Source: Undaria pinnatifida (taxonomy: Eukaryota > Sar > Phaeophyceae > Laminariales > Alariaceae). From it: DNA of 64,000 nt. The stretch lies in contig JABAKD010000001.1 of the NCBI GenBank assembly GCA_012845835.1, forward strand, positions 13,097,501 through 13,161,500, in the 5' to 3' direction. A program made the position numbers and the translations under genes. Positions 1-10,085 of the stretch are shown here, one piece after another. Position 1 is the first letter of the stretch. The number at the start of each line of letters is the position of its first letter. The notes under the pieces were generated by a model. The model searched no databases. It saw nothing but the letters and a program-made list of their open reading frames with translations, and was not told the origin of the DNA.

Positions 1-262
1 AGAGGGGGGGGCGGGGGGGGGGGGGGGAGATTTTTTAGGAGGTTTAGGTCACAAATAATATTCAAATACACTTCGGCTGTGAGATCAAAGATATGTAGCA
101 GCTTGTTATACGCGTGGTGCTAGGTCTAGGCGGTCGTGCAGGTGGTCGGAAAAGAGGGGGCGTTGGAGGGGGGGGGGGTGGGGGGGTGGGGGGGGGGGAG
201 GAAGGGCTTTAGGTGAGGGGTTTGTTATACGAGTGGTGCTAGGTCTAGGCGATGGTGCAGAC
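1..262 (+). repeat. R1 compound repeat fragment
   Basis: Contains R1 landmarks: a 'cggctgtgagatcaaag' end block near 75, then twice the block 'gtggtgctaggtctaggcg' (about 116 and 230), each preceded by 'ttgttatacg' and followed by long G runs. The window cuts the copy on the left. R1 is the commonest repeat in the window and is described most fully at 57215-58695. Confidence 0.7.
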
Positions 263-301
263 TATATATACGAATCGTAAGTAGTCTACATTTTCCTTTT
301 C

Positions 302-612
302 CACTAATACCTCAACAAATGGCGTCGTCGACAGGCCATGGGTTTTTGGGTCGTGGGTTCCCCACTATCCACAAAACAAATATAATAAACTTTTCCGATT
401 TTCCCGATGTATGTCGAACTTGAAAAATACTCTCCCTGGTATACCCAGGAAATGAAACGGCTTGGATATTGACAGAGGTCCGCCGTATATCCGGCCGACC
501 TGCTATCCCGCCGTTTCAGGGCAGGGGGGGAGAGTGTCACGAGTATAAGGCTTAGTTTGGGTAAGCTATTGGTTAACTTTTTGCAAGTGGTCCAACGGAC
601 TAATACCCCACT
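302..612 (+). repeat. S3 SINE-like repeat, copy 1
   Basis: Matches the reverse complement of 9112-9458 along most of its length. Shared blocks include 'cctcaaca', 'ggcttggatattgac', 'atccggccgacct' and 'aaggcttagtttgg'. The 5' part has a tRNA-like look: a box-A-like 'tggcgtcgtcgacag' and a 'gtgggttc' block, better kept in copy 2. An open frame across it on the other strand (304-960) shows no recognisable domain. Confidence 0.6.
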
Positions 613-1144
613 CACAACCACCTCAAGTTTCGGGCAATTACCCCGCCATTGGGAAATACGTATCCTTATTATAATATTCCCCTCAAGTTCGTTTCGGTTG
701 AAGGTTCGATGGCCACACCTTTCTGCATACGTGTCGGTTTTATAGCAGGCATGAGCTGGACGACATTGGTTGCGCTTGAAGTGGATCGGTAGAGATATCA
801 GGGTACTGTCCAGATCACACCAATAGTATTGCTGGCACTGGGTGGTAGGACCCATACCTTCTGTCTCAAACCACCAGAGCTTCTTTCGTGAGTTACCGAC
901 AGGAACACCTGGAGAGAACACCAGGCACCGCCTCGGCATCGTGTGAACCTCTTGGGACACAGGTATGGCAACACAACTTGTAATCAGGAGTCGTGCTTAC
1001 TACTATTTTTTAATGGTGCTGTTGGCAATTTTGCGGCCTACCTTGTACCTTTGGGTTGTCCGCGGTGTGTGCGCAAGTTTGGTGTGTGTTCTGGACATTA
1101 ACTGAAATTTCCACCCATCTACATCCAACACAACCAGTGTCCGT
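613..1144. other. No recognisable feature
   Basis: AT-rich intergenic sequence. I see no domain-bearing frame, clear repeat or RNA gene here. Confidence 0.5.
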
Positions 1145-1310
1145 GCAGATGCCTCTTATTCGTAGGGAGACGATCTGTGTGGTCACAACTGTGAATAGCT
1201 AGTTACTCGTAACCTACGAGACAGATACACATTGCAAACACAGCAAGGTGATTTGGCCATGCAATGGACCGCGATGAAAACGCGGGCAAAACAGGTGCAA
1301 GCCAGCACAC
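1145..1310 (+). repeat. R7 repeat remnant
   Basis: Shares 'gagacgat/ctgtgtggtcacaa', 'acacattgcaaa', 'cagcaaggtgat' and 'catgcaatg' with R7 copies at 6130-6275 (reverse strand) and 33434-34140. It carries the TGTGGTCACA core seen in several families. Confidence 0.55.
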
Positions 1311-1622
1311 CATACAACAGAGCGGTGGGTACCCCGATCTAATAGTGTCCCGTGACAATCCTAAATAAGCGCTCTTAGCTGGGAAATATTCAGCTTATAT
1401 TCATCGTTGTATAAAGGGTGCTGCCGATTTGGCCGAATGGACGCTCTTAAATCGGGTTACCCACTCTGTGTTTTCAACATAATGAGTCAAAAGCAGAAAA
1501 AAACGAAAACGATACTTGTACGGTACTCATGGAGAACTTGCTGTGCCTATTATTATTATAAAAAATATGTCAAAAAATGAAAATACTACACTATCTTGCC
1601 GGTCGCGCCGGTGGTCTTTTGG

Positions 1623-1935
1623 TTGGTCGCCTCGGTGGCATATCAGGTAATCCTCGAGCCTGGTATAAGTCCGTTCGTGAGTTCGAGCCCCACCGAGTGC
1701 ATACTCGTATAAATTCGTTGGGGCTTTTTGTTGTGGACAAATTGACTTGCGGAAAGCGTGAGTTAGCCATACGACGTACACTCGATGAAAATCGACGAGC
1801 AGTGGGATTGCTGAACCCTACGCGAGATAAAAGTTGGAGACAAGAACAGGGGAGGAGAAGGGTTGACACCTCCTGTGACCACGGCTTGTCCAGAAGCTGG
1901 AAAGTAGAAGTGTGAGAAAAAAAAAGAAAGAAAAG
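1623..1935 (+). repeat. S1 tRNA-derived SINE, copy 1
   Basis: The head holds a box-A-like 'tggcatatcagg' and a box-B-like 'gagttcgagcccc', the arrangement of an internal Pol III promoter derived from a tRNA. The body shares 'cgatgaaaatcgacgagca', 'tgggattgctgaaccct' and the 3' block 'gtccagaagctggaaag' with copies at 17316, 34222, 37757 and the split copy at 48300-51030. It ends in an A-rich tail (about 1917-1936), consistent with retroposition by a LINE. Confidence 0.8.
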
Positions 1936-2545
1936 TGGTTACCCTCGAATGCTACTACTAGCCAACGAGATCAATGAAAAGAAACAAAGCAGAAACTACG
2001 ACTCGCTGCAGATGGTTGAGGGCTATAGGACACGCTTGCCACACGATCTGCCACTTCGTTTCCGCAGTGTCTCCTATTAATAGAGAGACGAGCTGTGTTT
2101 TACTACGCTGCGCTACATGACAGATGTAAACATTGTAAACATCGTTGCGCGCATTGCTGTTGTGCCAATACGGCAAATCTATTTGGCCGTGCTGGAGTTG
2201 GTCGTGCTCGAGTTGGTCGTGCTCGAGTTGCTCTGCCCGTGTGGGATGGCGGATCATGCTCTCCAGGTCGAGTTTCTGTGTGTGGCTAATGGCACTATTT
2301 GGTCTGACCCCCTCCCTTTGTGTGAAACATCTCTGAAAAATACGATACCGGTGTGCCTACCTTACGCTCTCAGCGCGGTCCGAGACGCTCTTTGCGCCCA
2401 CGTAGGTACGATATGTACGTTGGAGTTTTGCCTGCCGATATGGCTCGAGACGCCGTGCACGGACTCGCGATAATCTAATACCTGGTACCAGGTAGTGTAT
2501 TTACAGAACTTGTGGTATGGATATAGCTAAATTTTGATCAAATTC
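1936..2545. other. Intergenic, with a 15-bp minisatellite
   Basis: About 2186-2235 carries roughly three copies of 'gttggtcgtgctcga'. At 2478-2494 there is a back-to-back pair of the recurrent TACCTGGTA motif. No coding domain is seen in the overlapping short frames. Confidence 0.5.
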
Positions 2546-3270
2546 CTTTATGGTCGATCTCACAGATGAGTAAGTGTATTTTTATATATATATACTCAGT
2601 AATAATATCGAAATCCGCCAGAAATAAACACTTCCACACACTGGATAACACACCTCATTATTTTTTTAGAGCCGTCCATGCCGCTGTTGCAATTCCCACC
2701 CCCCCCCAGCCCCCAACGCCCCCTCCTTCCCAACCACCCGCACCATCGCCTAGACTTAGCACCAAGTGTATAGCAAACCCCTACATCTATGCGACCTAAC
2801 GCCCCCCCCCCCCCCCCCCCCGACCCACACTTTCCCCCCCCGTCCGCCCCCACAAGAAGGATTTATAGTTTCCACGCACAAGTTGAGCTACCCCGCCTGT
2901 CCCTCCCCCCCTTCCCCCCCTCCCGCCCCCTTTTGATCAAAATCAGGCACCCACGTCCTCCTCACCGGTTATTCAACTTACAGGATTCATTTGATTAACT
3001 CATCATGCATTTCCTTCCACAGCTGTCAGATTTTATCCCCCTCAGAAACGGGTTTTTTTATAGTTTCCGCGCACAGACTGCCTAACATCACTCTGTTGAC
3101 CCTGATAGCTACACTACTGTAGTTGCAAGGGGACTCGCCGACCTATATCTTTAATGAGGACACACAACCCGTAATACGCGCGATCGGAGTATCACACACA
3201 GCTTGCAAAGATGGGTTTCGACAAAAATATTCGATCTCACAGCTGGAGTGTATTTTAATTTTTTTAATAT
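2546..3270 (-). repeat. R1 compound repeat copy
   Basis: Runs through R1 in reverse orientation: the 'cgcctagacttagcacca' block, C runs, the 'gttattcaacttacaggatt' block, 'ccacagctgtcagatttt', 'gtttccgcgcacagactg', 'cgcgatcggagtatcacac' and the terminal 'ctcacagctggagtgtattt'. C runs at about 2803-2822 encode proline-rich shadow frames only. Confidence 0.8.
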
Positions 3271-3554
3271 AGACTTTACTCCGTGTACTTTTATGAAATA
3301 CATCTCATACGCAAATTGATAATAGATACCCACGGTAGCGTCTACGTACGGCAGGGGGCTTTGTTTCCCTCTAGGTACCCTTGGGGGCTATTGAGGCGAT
3401 GGTGGTGTCTATATGAACACCGCCGTCGAAGATACAGCCGCAAGCAGAGGACAAACCAGGCAGCAATGCTCCTGACTCCCTATCTGGCAGATGCATTCGG
3501 AAACAGTTTGGATGCTGCCCGGACGCCGGCTCGGTGGTGTCTAGGGTTGGCAGT

Positions 3555-3690
3555 GTGTTGCCTTCACGTTAAACCGTTACTTCTGCCCAACGACACCAGT
3601 GCACACTCTGAGCCCAGCTCCCGGAGTCCGTGCTGATTCTTAATCCTACAGAGATACAAATTATGTGGTCACAGACTGCCAGCGTACCGG
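3555..3690 (+). repeat. R3 terminal remnant, diverged
   Basis: 'cttcacgttaaaccgtt', 'gtccgtgctgattctt' and 'atgtggtcacagac' match the end segment of R3 (see 53765-54215) with many changes. Confidence 0.45.
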
Positions 3691-4019
3691 GTACGTACAA
3701 GGACACAAAAAACAAGGCATAGACCACGAAAAAAAGTAAATAGAAAGAAATACTAGAAAAGAAAAAATGAACGAAAAAAGAAAACAAAGCAAAAACAAAC
3801 GACAGGTGTTGTGAAGAATGCGCATAGAAGAAGATCGAAAAGGAAAGGCTGCAACAATAACAACGATTTTGAATTTTACCTGCTGAATAGGAACAGATAT
3901 TCGTTGCACGGACACAACAACACGAAGAAGATAACTGCTGTTGGACGGACAAAACACGGAAAAAGATCGCTGAGTCACGGACTAAGCTGCAATAATCACG
4001 AATATACTATACTCCGTAC

Positions 4020-4325
4020 ATTTTTTTTTTCCATCCCATTTTTTATCCTCGCACTACTCTCGCGCTCCCTCCCAGTAGTAACTCCGATCTGGGGTCACTT
4101 AGCGGGCCCTCCTCCTCCATCCCCACTACGGTACGCGCCTTTACTTTTATTGCGAGAAGACTTCAGCATTTTGTTCCCTCGTCGACTCGCGTCGAATTGT
4201 GCAAACCCACGCTGCTAAGCGTTTTCAGAAGTTGACCCTTTTTTGGATTTTGGTAATAGAGTAAAAAAAGTCTCACTACGGTTAGAATCGAAGTCAAGGA
4301 CAAAATGCTAGTGTTGTAGAAGTGG
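4020..4325 (-). repeat. S2 SINE-like repeat, copy 1
   Basis: Aligns with 51355-51690: a T run (reverse-strand poly(A) tail), 'ctcgcactactctcgc', 'ccccactacggtacg', 'ttttattgcga', 'ctcgtcgactcgcgtcgaat' and the 'tctcactacgg' block next to the degenerate box B. Reverse orientation. Confidence 0.65.
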
Positions 4326-4594
4326 TATTCGAGAGTAAACACTAGACAACCGGGACGACTGGAGATGTATTAACTTTTAGTTTGTGAAGATTGTAGAAAC
4401 GTATTCTAGAGCCCTGACAACATATTCGGATAAGATAACAACCATACTGCTATAATAGATTATTCCAGTAAATAAGGACACAAGCTGACTTGATTATGAG
4501 TTCAAGTAATCCATGACTTGGAAATCGTACTTGTATTGGTTTCAGGATCACCATACCTCGTACTCGTGCTAAAGTGACACAACAAATATGCCTG
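4326..4594. other. No recognisable feature
   Basis: AT-rich sequence between an S2 copy and an R1 copy; nothing supported. Confidence 0.4.
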
Positions 4595-5450
4595 TTTGCT
4601 ACATACACATGCCCTCTTGAAGGATTTATTGTTTCCGCGCACAGAACAGATTGAGTTGTCCCCCCTCACCCTCGCTCCCTCTTGTTCAAACGCCCCACCT
4701 AAGATCAAAATCTGCCAGAGTAATGAACACTACCAGGCAGTTGATATCACCTCATTACCGTTCTAGCCATCCATGCCGTAGCTCCAATTCATACCCCCCC
4801 CCCAACGCCCCCGCCTTCTCCACCACCCCCACCATCGCTTAGACCTAGCACCACGCATGAAGCAAACTCGTACTTGTACATCTATGCGACCTAATAATGC
4901 TGTTGCAAACCCCCCTTTCCTTTTCCCCCCCACCCCTTCGAACACTCCGCCCTCTCCTCGCTGGTTGTACGGCTCACAGGATATACATGATAAACTGATG
5001 CATTCCTTCCACAACCGTCAGATTTGTCCCCTTGACGGATTTATAGTTTCCGCGCACAGATTGAGTTGGCCCGCTCCCCCCCCCCCTCCCCCCCCCCCCC
5101 TCCCCCCCCCCCCCCCCCGCTCCCTCTATCTCAAACCCAGGCCCCCACGCCCCTAAAAACTCCGCCCTCCCCTCACAGGTTATACGACTTACCAGGATAT
5201 TCTTGATAAATTGATGCATTCCCTTCCACAGCTGTCAGAATTTGTCCCCCTTAAAAACGGGTTTCATAGTTTCCGTGCGCAGACTGATTGACACCGCCCT
5301 GTTGACCCTGGTACAAGCTACACTGTAGTTCCAATGGGAGTGGCCGACCTATATCCACACCCAGTAATACGCGCGATCGGAGTATCAAACGCAGCTTGCA
5401 GTATCATGAGTTTCGACAAAATCTTCAATCTCATAGCTGGAGCTTTTTTT
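4595..5450 (-). repeat. R1 compound repeat copy with internal duplication
   Basis: Shows the 'atagtttccgcgcacagatt' block more than once, separated by C-rich tracts (4794-4803, 5080-5118). This shows that R1 itself is built of imperfectly repeated units of roughly 200-250 bp. It ends with the 'gcgatcggagtatcaaac' and 'ctcatagctggag' blocks. Confidence 0.8.
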
Positions 5451-5474
5451 TTGTAATAAAATATGCGCGAACAC

Positions 5475-5535
5475 TGACAAGGGTGTACTGATGTCGCTGG
5501 GTGGAAAGAACGGTTTGATGTGAAGACAACATGCT
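5475..5535 (-). repeat. R3 end-module remnant
   Basis: 'gtactgatgtcgctgggtg' and 'agaacggtttgatgtgaaga' are a decayed copy of the 81-bp end module of R3 (see 47914-47994). Confidence 0.4.
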
Positions 5536-5879
5536 CATATTGAATACCTTTGTTTTCGGTACGGGGGCGACAATGCCGGCATTGGCACCACTATGTCGTC
5601 AGAAACAACAGTGTCAGTGGTAGACCATGCGACAAAGCTCCTACTACAACACACTAGCGTCGTTCGAAACCCGCTATAGTTGCCGTCCTCGATGTTGGTC
5701 GGATGATATCATTTGCGTTGCTGCTACTCGTACTTGCTGGCTGTCTTGGCTCTGCTGTTCTTTGCTTTTTCGTTTGTTTGTGTCGTGCCGGAGCCCTGTT
5801 TCCTGCTCTTTCTTTCAAATGTTGATATCTTTTTATTCTTTTGTTTTTCACATTTTGTCTTTTGGTTATCTTCTAATTT

Positions 5880-6005
5880 CACTGCGCGATTAGATGCGAG
5901 TCGTCGAGGGAAGAAAATAGCTGAAGTTTTCTCGCGATAAGAAATACGACTTGACAATATTGTATGGTAGAGGGGAGGGGAGAGAAGCACCTACCTGCTC
6001 GATAA
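5880..6005 (+). repeat. S2 fragment
   Basis: 'gatgcgagtcgtcgagggaa' and 'tctcgcgataag' align with the reverse complement of the S2 segment at about 51470-51530. Only the middle of the element remains. Confidence 0.45.
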
Positions 6006-6129
6006 CCCCGGAAGTGAGTTGTTTCGTCTAGGGAGCATGAGAAATGAAGATTCGAAGAAATTAAAAGGGGGATAAGCAAAACATAAAAACAAACAAACTG
6101 CAAGTAAGTAGTCTGTTGTGCTAGCATGC

Positions 6130-6275
6130 ATGCTTTTCTTTTGCCCGCGTGCTCTACGCGGTTGGCATTGCATGGTGAAATCGCCTCGCTGGATTTGCAA
6201 TGTGTATTTTTGTCTCTAAGTTTGTGACCACAGAGCTCGTCTCTCCATCAGGCATCAGCATGGACAACAGACAAA
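6130..6275 (-). repeat. R7 repeat remnant
   Basis: 'ggcattgcatggtgaaatcg', 'cctcgctggatttgcaatgt' and 'gtgaccacagagctcgtctc' are the reverse complement of the R7 block at 1145-1310. Confidence 0.5.
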
Positions 6276-6529
6276 TGAGTGTGTTTTATGTGAATGGGTG
6301 GATGTGCCTTTTCAACGAGAAGAGCACACGCATACAGCAGAGGCTGACGCATTGATACCTTGCTTTCCAGGGTTTCCTGACGACCACAATTTGTTTTGTT
6401 TGCTTTCTTTTTTCTCGTGCCGTGCTGTTTCCCTCCTTCTTTTCAACGGTTTTGCTTGGAGAATGTTCTCTAACATCTTATTACTCCTTTCTTCCTTGCT
6501 GGTAGCCTGGTGTCCTGGCTTGCATATGT

Positions 6530-6680
6530 TTTCCCCTGGTTCCTTTCTCCTTTCGGTTGACATAGCATAGTCAACTCACCTTGCTGTATTTCATTGTGTA
6601 CATTTCCCCCTGGTAGATTGTGACCGTAGAGAGAGTTCGTCTCCGTCGGAGGCATTTTGGCACGGACAATCTTCCGGTTG
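6530..6680 (-). repeat. R7 repeat remnant, second
   Basis: 'caccttgctgtatttcattg' followed by 'gattgtgaccgtagagagag' and 'ttcgtctccgtcgg' repeats the layout of 6130-6275. The two lie about 400 bp apart, which may reflect an old tandem duplication like that at 33434-34140. Confidence 0.4.
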
Positions 6681-6959
6681 TGTTGTATTTACAATTGGTG
6701 GAAACGTCGGTTCAATGCTGGCGATGTTGCCGCGGAGTACTTTCGTGCGCTACGTATACCTACGTACGTACACGTACGTACAACGCACACGAAGAACCCC
6801 CAGCTACCCTGAGAATTGCGGCCGTCTTCTGGCCGGTGTGGTTTTGTCCAATTCACGTTACACTGCAAAAAAAAGCTTGTAGCCTCAGGAACGCCGCCAA
6901 TTTTTTCTTGCTTACGCATACTATAGGATATTTATCCTGTTTCGGTTCTTGAATGGCGG

Positions 6960-7345
6960 GTTTAGCAACGAGACGCGAAGGTTATGGTCCAGCTTGTTCC
7001 AATTTTGAGAAATTCCGCACAGGTTCTATTGCAGATTGCTGCTGGTCTTTACTGTTATATAAATGTAAAATAAATGTAAAGTGCACTCCAGCCAGCTGTG
7101 AGATAGAATAATTCTTGGAAGAATTCTTCAAAATTCATCGTTGGACGCTGTGTGTGAGAGCCACTATTCCGCGTTTGTGATCCAGCGTTCAATTTTCGAG
7201 AAATTCCACGAACTCTAGATTACAGATTACAGCTGGACCATGGTCGGAAATATTATAAAATGCGTAAAGTACTGGAAGTAAAATGCACCCCAGCTGCGAA
7301 TTCTCGAAGAATCCGTCGAAACTCACCTTTGCAAGCTGTATAATT
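6960..7345 (+). repeat. Diverged direct repeat around the R1 end block
   Basis: Two successive segments share 'caattttgagaaattcc' / 'caattttcgagaaattcc', then 'aaatgtaaagtgcactcc' / 'taaaatgcaccccagctg', then an 'agaattcttcaaaattcat' / 'agaatccgtcgaaactcac' block. The second leads into the R1 copy that follows. Confidence 0.4.
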
Positions 7346-7880
7346 GTACTTGTATGAAAGTTCGATCAAAGTATTACTGAGTGCGTATGTGCCCTCTTAT
7401 GAAGTTAAAGGTCGGGGACTTCCCGTAGAACTGGCTTGTACCAGGGACAACAGGGTTATTATGTTAATCAACCACTGCGCGGAAACTTGAAAAACCCGTT
7501 TCTGAGGGGGACAACATACAGGGCTTGTTTTGGAATGCACTACCTTATTTCGCATGTTCTGCAGTCGAATAACCGGTGAGGATGACCGGTGAGGGAAGGG
7601 GGGCGAGTAAAGGGGGGATAGGTCGCATAAACGAATAGGACCTTGCTGACCGCAATATCACAGACAGGTGATGGTCGAGGCGGCGGAGCGGGGAGAGGCT
7701 ATTAATTGAAACTAAAAGACCTGACGACGTATAACAAACGAAATGGAGCTACCGCATGAATGGCTCGAAAGGCAAAGAGATGATCTCATCTGTTGGGCGG
7801 TGTTTATAACTCTTGCGAGCTTTCTTGCGGGCTTGATTTTGGTGGGGCGGAGGAATAGGAAATGGGGGGGGAGGGAGGGG
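7300..7880 (+). repeat. R1 compound repeat copy
   Basis: Holds 'aactcacctttgcaagctgt', 'gcgcggaaacttgaaaaacc', 'cgtttctgagggggac', 'gtcgaataaccggtgagg', G runs, 'ggtcgcataaacg' and an 'aatggagctaccgcatgaat' block. Forward orientation, moderately diverged. Confidence 0.65.
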
Positions 7881-8159
7881 GGATGGGAGCGAAAGCTAGG
7901 AAGGATAGTGGATTGCGATGGAAATTTGACATGTACGGTAAATTGTCGGCGGGCAAAACGAAACAGTTTATTTTTTGTGGACAAGGAGCGTTTTCGAATG
8001 CCATTATTTTTTTCCCGATTTCCCGCATGTCCGCTTCTCTAACCTCCGTCTCCCGCAACGCAATCCTCCCCCCCCCCCCAGCACCCACGGGGACGAGGAC
8101 ACAAAGCCCACAGCTCTGACTGACCCCTTGGCCAATTCGACCCCTCCCACACGTCTTTA

Positions 8160-8480
8160 TTTCACCATTTTTTGCTTGTCCGCATTGTCAACTTCGCCCC
8201 TTATGTTTTTCTCCTTCTCCCTCGCTAGACTCAACTCAAATCCGGGGTCACGAAGCAGGCGACCCTCTCGACTACGGTAGGCGCCATCACGTTCACCGCG
8301 GTAAGATTCTAGCTATTTCTTACCTCGTCGCCTCGCATCGAATTGTGCCTTACCACGCTTCTGAGCGCTCTCAGCAGTTGGCCCCGATGATCTTACGTTT
8401 TTGCTAACAAATTCAAAAGTCCGTACCACGTGAGGTTTAAACCGCAGAGCCAATTCCATCACACGTAGCATTCGTGGGCA
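8160..8480 (-). repeat. S2 SINE-like repeat, copy 2
   Basis: 'aaatccggggtcacgaagc', 'gactacggtaggcgcc', 'cctcgtcgcctcgcatcgaa' and 'tcagcagttggcc' align with S2 at 4020 and 51355. Diverged. Confidence 0.5.
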
Positions 8481-9111
8481 GCCATTAGACCAAGGGGGTG
8501 ACCATGGGAGCCTCAGTAGTTAAAAGAGGCGTGTGCACAAGGAAATTGTATTTTTGAAGGCCACGGGGTGACCCACGCGTCCCCTGGTCCCCGGTTTTTT
8601 CTGTGACTCTATTCTCCAGATGTTTTATCCGAACGGTGAAAAGCATGGCTATGTTAACACGCTGCGTTTAGAACTTCGACTGGTTTGCTGTATTCGTGGC
8701 TTAGGGTTAGAGCACATAATGCTCAAAAGTGTTTCATCCACAGATGCTGTGAGTCCAATCAGATTGGTTTTCCTCTGGGTCTCCCCTGGGTATTAGCAGT
8801 GGTCCACACCTCGACTTTGAGGCGGGCCGCAGTGATCAAAATCTGGGGTACACAAACACGAGACAAAGAGATATTCCCAACTGAACACGTGCACTCCACT
8901 AGCGTGAAGCTACAGATCCCCACAGGCAACCACGACCCGACAAATTGAGCGACGCGCCTGGTGCGGTATACGCCGTCGGGTGCGCCAAACAGCAGTCGAA
9001 GGCAGCCAGGAGCGACTCACGAGATGTTTTCGTGATTTCGAACTTGCGAGCCAGCAACATCAAAAGCGCCCGAAGTCGCTGAAGTATTTCAATTCACGCG
9101 CGGGAGCCTAA
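8481..9111. other. No recognisable feature
   Basis: Unique-looking sequence. An 87-codon frame at 8685-8948 has no domain I can name. Confidence 0.4.
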
Positions 9112-9458
9112 TGTCAAGGTATTAGGCAAGGGGGGTATTAGTCCGTTTAACCACTTGCAAAGGGTTACCAAGTGCTTACCAAACTAAGCCTTATAGCCTT
9201 ATAACACTACCCCCCAGAAAGGGCGGGATAGAAGGTCGGCCGGATACACGGGCGGACGTGGTCAATATCCAAGCGGTTTCATTTCCTGGGTATACCGCGG
9301 GGCGTATTTTTCAAGTTCGGCATGGGGAAAGGAGTATATTTACCAGGTATTAATCATTGTGGATGGTGGGATTCTGGAATTCGAACCCACCACGTAAAAA
9401 CCAGCCGACGGTCTGTCGACGGCGCCAATTGTTGAGGTTTCGTGGGGTGTTTGTTCGT
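9112..9458 (-). repeat. S3 SINE-like repeat, copy 2
   Basis: Reverse-strand copy of S3. Read on the minus strand, the head is 'ttggcgccgtcgacag' (box-A-like), then 'gtgggttcgaattcc' (box-B-like) from about 9435 to 9370, followed by the body shared with 302-612. The tRNA-like head plus body suggests a SINE; only two copies are present, so the borders are uncertain. Confidence 0.6.
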
Positions 9459-9490
9459 TTGCCCACTTGCAAAAGGTTAACCGACAGCAA

Positions 9491-9596
9491 CTGAGTTAAA
9501 TCGACACACGACGCGTAAGAAAATACGTGGAAATGTGGTGAGCTAAAGCTTTATTTTTCCTTATCCGTCGGGGGATGAAACAAAAAAAAAAAAAAT
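9491..9596 (+). repeat. R5 short polyadenylated repeat, copy 1
   Basis: A unit of about 100 bp that begins 'ctgagttaaatcgacacac', continues 'gaaaatacgtggaaatg' and 'gtggtgagctaaagcttta', then a 'ccgtcgggggat' block and an A run. Near-identical units lie at 38532-38636 (minus), 53013-53207 (inverted pair) and 61333-61432. Confidence 0.75.
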
Positions 9597-9639
9597 AGTC
9601 AACTAATCACTTATTCAAACGACGTGATCTTATGGTGTT

Positions 9640-10085
9640 CTACCAGTACGTACGAGTATTATGTTTCTTTTCCGAGCTTTGGCTCTCCTTTCCGGTTGGG
9701 TTGTTTCTTCGATTTCCCCTTCATTTTGTTTGTTTCATTTCTTGTTTTATTTTTATCTTTGCTTTTATTTGTTTTCTTATTATTATTTTGTTTTTGTTTT
9801 GTTTTTGTTTTTGTTTTTGTTTATTTCGTATTTCTCTCTTCCAATGTATTTCTGTTGCTGACGTATGTATGTTGTGCCTGTCGTACCCAGTGTGTGTGTG
9901 TGTGTGTTCTTCACACCCAGTACTAGGGCATGACATCGCGTTGTCGAATGCATTACGATGCATTATCTATGTGTCGTAGCTTGTGACCACAGAGCTGATC
10001 TTTCTAGGGTGAAGAATCAGTACGGACACTGGGTGTGCTGGATGTCGACGAGTAGAAGAACGGTTTAATGTGAAGAAAACACACT
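9640..10085 (-). repeat. R3 repeat, copy 1
   Basis: Reverse complement of 53765-54215: the TTTTTG-rich tract (9700-9830), 'catgacatcgcgttgtcgaa', 'atgcattatctatgtgtcg', 'ttgtgaccacagagctgat' and the end module 'gtacggacactgggtgtgc...aagaacggtttaatgtgaag'. At 9890-9920 it holds a 'gtgtgtgttcttcac' tract between two ACCCAGT words, an internally deleted form of the insertion found intact at 47914-47994. Confidence 0.75.

Noticed and set aside
304-960. 218-codon minus-strand frame
   Set aside because: Half lies in the S3 repeat and no domain or conserved pattern is visible.
9624-9979. Hydrophobic proteins with apparent membrane spans
   Set aside because: Produced by the T-rich tract of R3; the same frames recur in each R3 copy.
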